Program-made: the position numbers and the translations under genes | Part shown: positions 63,323 through 64,000 of the stretch, in pieces | Position numbering within the stretch: the first letter of the stretch is position 1 | Layout: every line of letters begins with the position of its first letter | Notes under the pieces: generated by a model | Told to the model about the DNA's origin: nothing | The model's input: only the letters and a program-made list of their open reading frames with translations | Database searches by the model: none | Assembly: GCA_964466455.1 (NCBI GenBank) | Contig: CAYXNL010000003.1 | Coordinates: 8,043-72,042, forward strand | Origin: S010-25 sp964466455 | GTDB lineage: Bacteria; Pseudomonadota; Gammaproteobacteria; SZUA-229 | DNA: 64,000 nt | Reading direction: 5' to 3'

Positions 63323-63832
63323 TTACACCTGACGCAAGGTACGAATGGAACTTTTCAATAATCCATATCCGCTAAAAATCATTGCGGTAAAAACAAGATT
63401 ACCAATCAGCGAGTTCTGAAAGAACGGAATACCTGCAATATAGCTCTGCACTAAGCCCTGCATGGAAGCCGGGTATAAAGCGGAGCTAAACCAGACACCA
63501 AAGTTAGTCAGCAGGAAAAAAAGCAGAGAGGAAACCACGGTTGCCATGGCTATATTCACCACCTTCATGTGATGCTGCAACCATATACCGATCACCACAG
63601 TTAGCCCAAATCCGGTATAGACATATAACATGGTATGATGAAATCCAAGAATCATGTCACTGAACAGCATAGCAAGAAAAGGAACGATAAATGCCAGCCG
63701 CTTATCAGTGAAGCAGGCTCCGCCAAAAAGTGCCATCGCAGCCACCGGAGATACATTAGGTAAATGAGGCATTAGACGAAAAAGCGCCAGTGAAAAGATA
63801 ATTGTTATCAGTGCTATTACTTTAAGATTCAT
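63323..63832 (-). CDS. DUF6580-type membrane protein, ECF S-component-like
   Basis: 169 residues from ATG 63832 (AGGGTGG just upstream; a longer reading frame to 63907 adds a non-conserved tail). Five to six membrane helices, with the N-terminal signature LPNVSPVAAMALFGGACFTDKRLAFIVP shared by DUF6580 membrane proteins, which resemble substrate-binding S components of ECF vitamin transporters. The substrate is unknown. Convergent with the ABC permease, with no clear terminator between. Confidence 0.8.
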   Translation of the reverse strand: MNLKVIALITIIFSLALFRLMPHLPNVSPVAAMALFGGACFTDKRLAFIVPFLAMLFSDMILGFHHTMLYVYTGFGLTVVIGIWLQHHMKVVNIAMATVVSSLLFFLLTNFGVWFSSALYPASMQGLVQSYIAGIPFFQNSLIGNLVFTAMIFSGYGLLKSSIRTLRQV

Positions 63833-63936
63833 CGCTGCCACCCTGTATGGATTATTTCTGTGCCACATCTGCTGTGCTATATTCGTTCTGAGGCATAATA
63901 ATAGCATGGTTGATTCTAAGGAACCCCTAAATTTAT

Positions 63937-64000
63937 TACTGAAACAGATGAAAAGGATACTTATTGTTCAAGACCGTCAGCCGCAGGGATGCGGGTGTCG
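63937..64000. repeat. Interspersed palindromic element, copy 3 (cut by window end)
   Basis: GGATACTTATTGTTCA at 63955-63970 and the following 30 bases are identical to 57300-57345. The outer flank (ATTACTGAAAC, 63937-63947) resembles the complement of the right-hand flank of copy 2 (57400-57411), not its left flank, so the outer arms are exchanged relative to the core. The right half lies outside the window. Confidence 0.85.

Noticed and set aside
1..64000. CRISPR arrays, tRNA/rRNA genes, prophage or intact insertion sequences
   Set aside because: No regularly spaced repeats, cloverleaf-like sequence, transposase or phage genes were found by reading.

Overview
The window looks like a piece of a gammaproteobacterial chromosome of moderate to low GC. 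Long blocks keep the E. coli neighbourhood order: miaB-ybeZ-ybeY-ybeX-lnt, leuS-lptE-holA-nadD-rsfS-rlmH, maf-rng-yhdP, mrp opposite metG, rnfABCDGE-nth, and ydbH-ynbE-ydbL. Genes atypical of enterics (a nitrilase after yhdP, DUF1841, DUF1015, a CoA-disulfide reductase fused to rhodanese, a MetOD1-type sensor, an FMN-binding glutamate-synthase-like protein) point to a free-living or symbiotic, possibly sulfur-metabolising, non-enteric gammaproteobacterium. The genus cannot be told from this sequence.

Layout. (1) About 1-24.6 kb is almost entirely minus strand and housekeeping: dCTP deaminase, a membrane-anchored unknown, rmlD, miaB, the ybeZ-ybeY-ybeX-lnt envelope/ribosome block, the lytic transglycosylase slt, leuS-lptE-holA-proA-nadD-rsfS-rlmH-maf-rng, the giant AsmA-like yhdP, a small secreted protein and a nitrilase cut by the window edge exactly at its catalytic cysteine. 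(2) 24.8-31.7 kb: a CoA-disulfide/persulfide reductase, a membrane M48 protease with LemA, a phosphatase-superfamily gene behind three direct Pho-box repeats, and mrp/apbC. (3) 32-41.6 kb, plus strand: metG, a REC-REC-GGDEF diguanylate cyclase, the complete rnfABCDGE electron-transport operon and nth. (4) 41.7-53.3 kb: a VapBC-type toxin-antitoxin pair, an RND efflux pair, the ydbL-ynbE-ydbH envelope operon, and a MetOD1 protein coupled to a multi-PAS hybrid histidine kinase. (5) 53.5-64 kb: an orphan MerR with the mercury cysteine triad, DUF1015, gshA, DUF1841, a small secreted EGKCG-repeat protein resembling HvfA metallophore precursors, an FMN-dependent glutamate-synthase-like protein, small unknowns, and a TetR-controlled ABC-2 exporter.

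Together the genes serve envelope assembly and lipid homeostasis (lptE, lnt, slt, yhdP, ydbH-ynbE-ydbL, RND and ABC export), translation and tRNA/ribosome maturation (leuS, metG, miaB, ybeY, rsfS, rlmH, rng), and redox/thiol/metal biology (rnf, gshA, CoADR-rhodanese, mrp, MerR, the EGKCG protein). The most noteworthy items are the EGKCG protein without modification enzymes in view, a short interspersed palindromic element present in three states, the Pho-boxed phosphoesterase, and several unexplained inverted repeats in front of genes. No tRNA, rRNA, CRISPR array, prophage or intact insertion sequence was seen.
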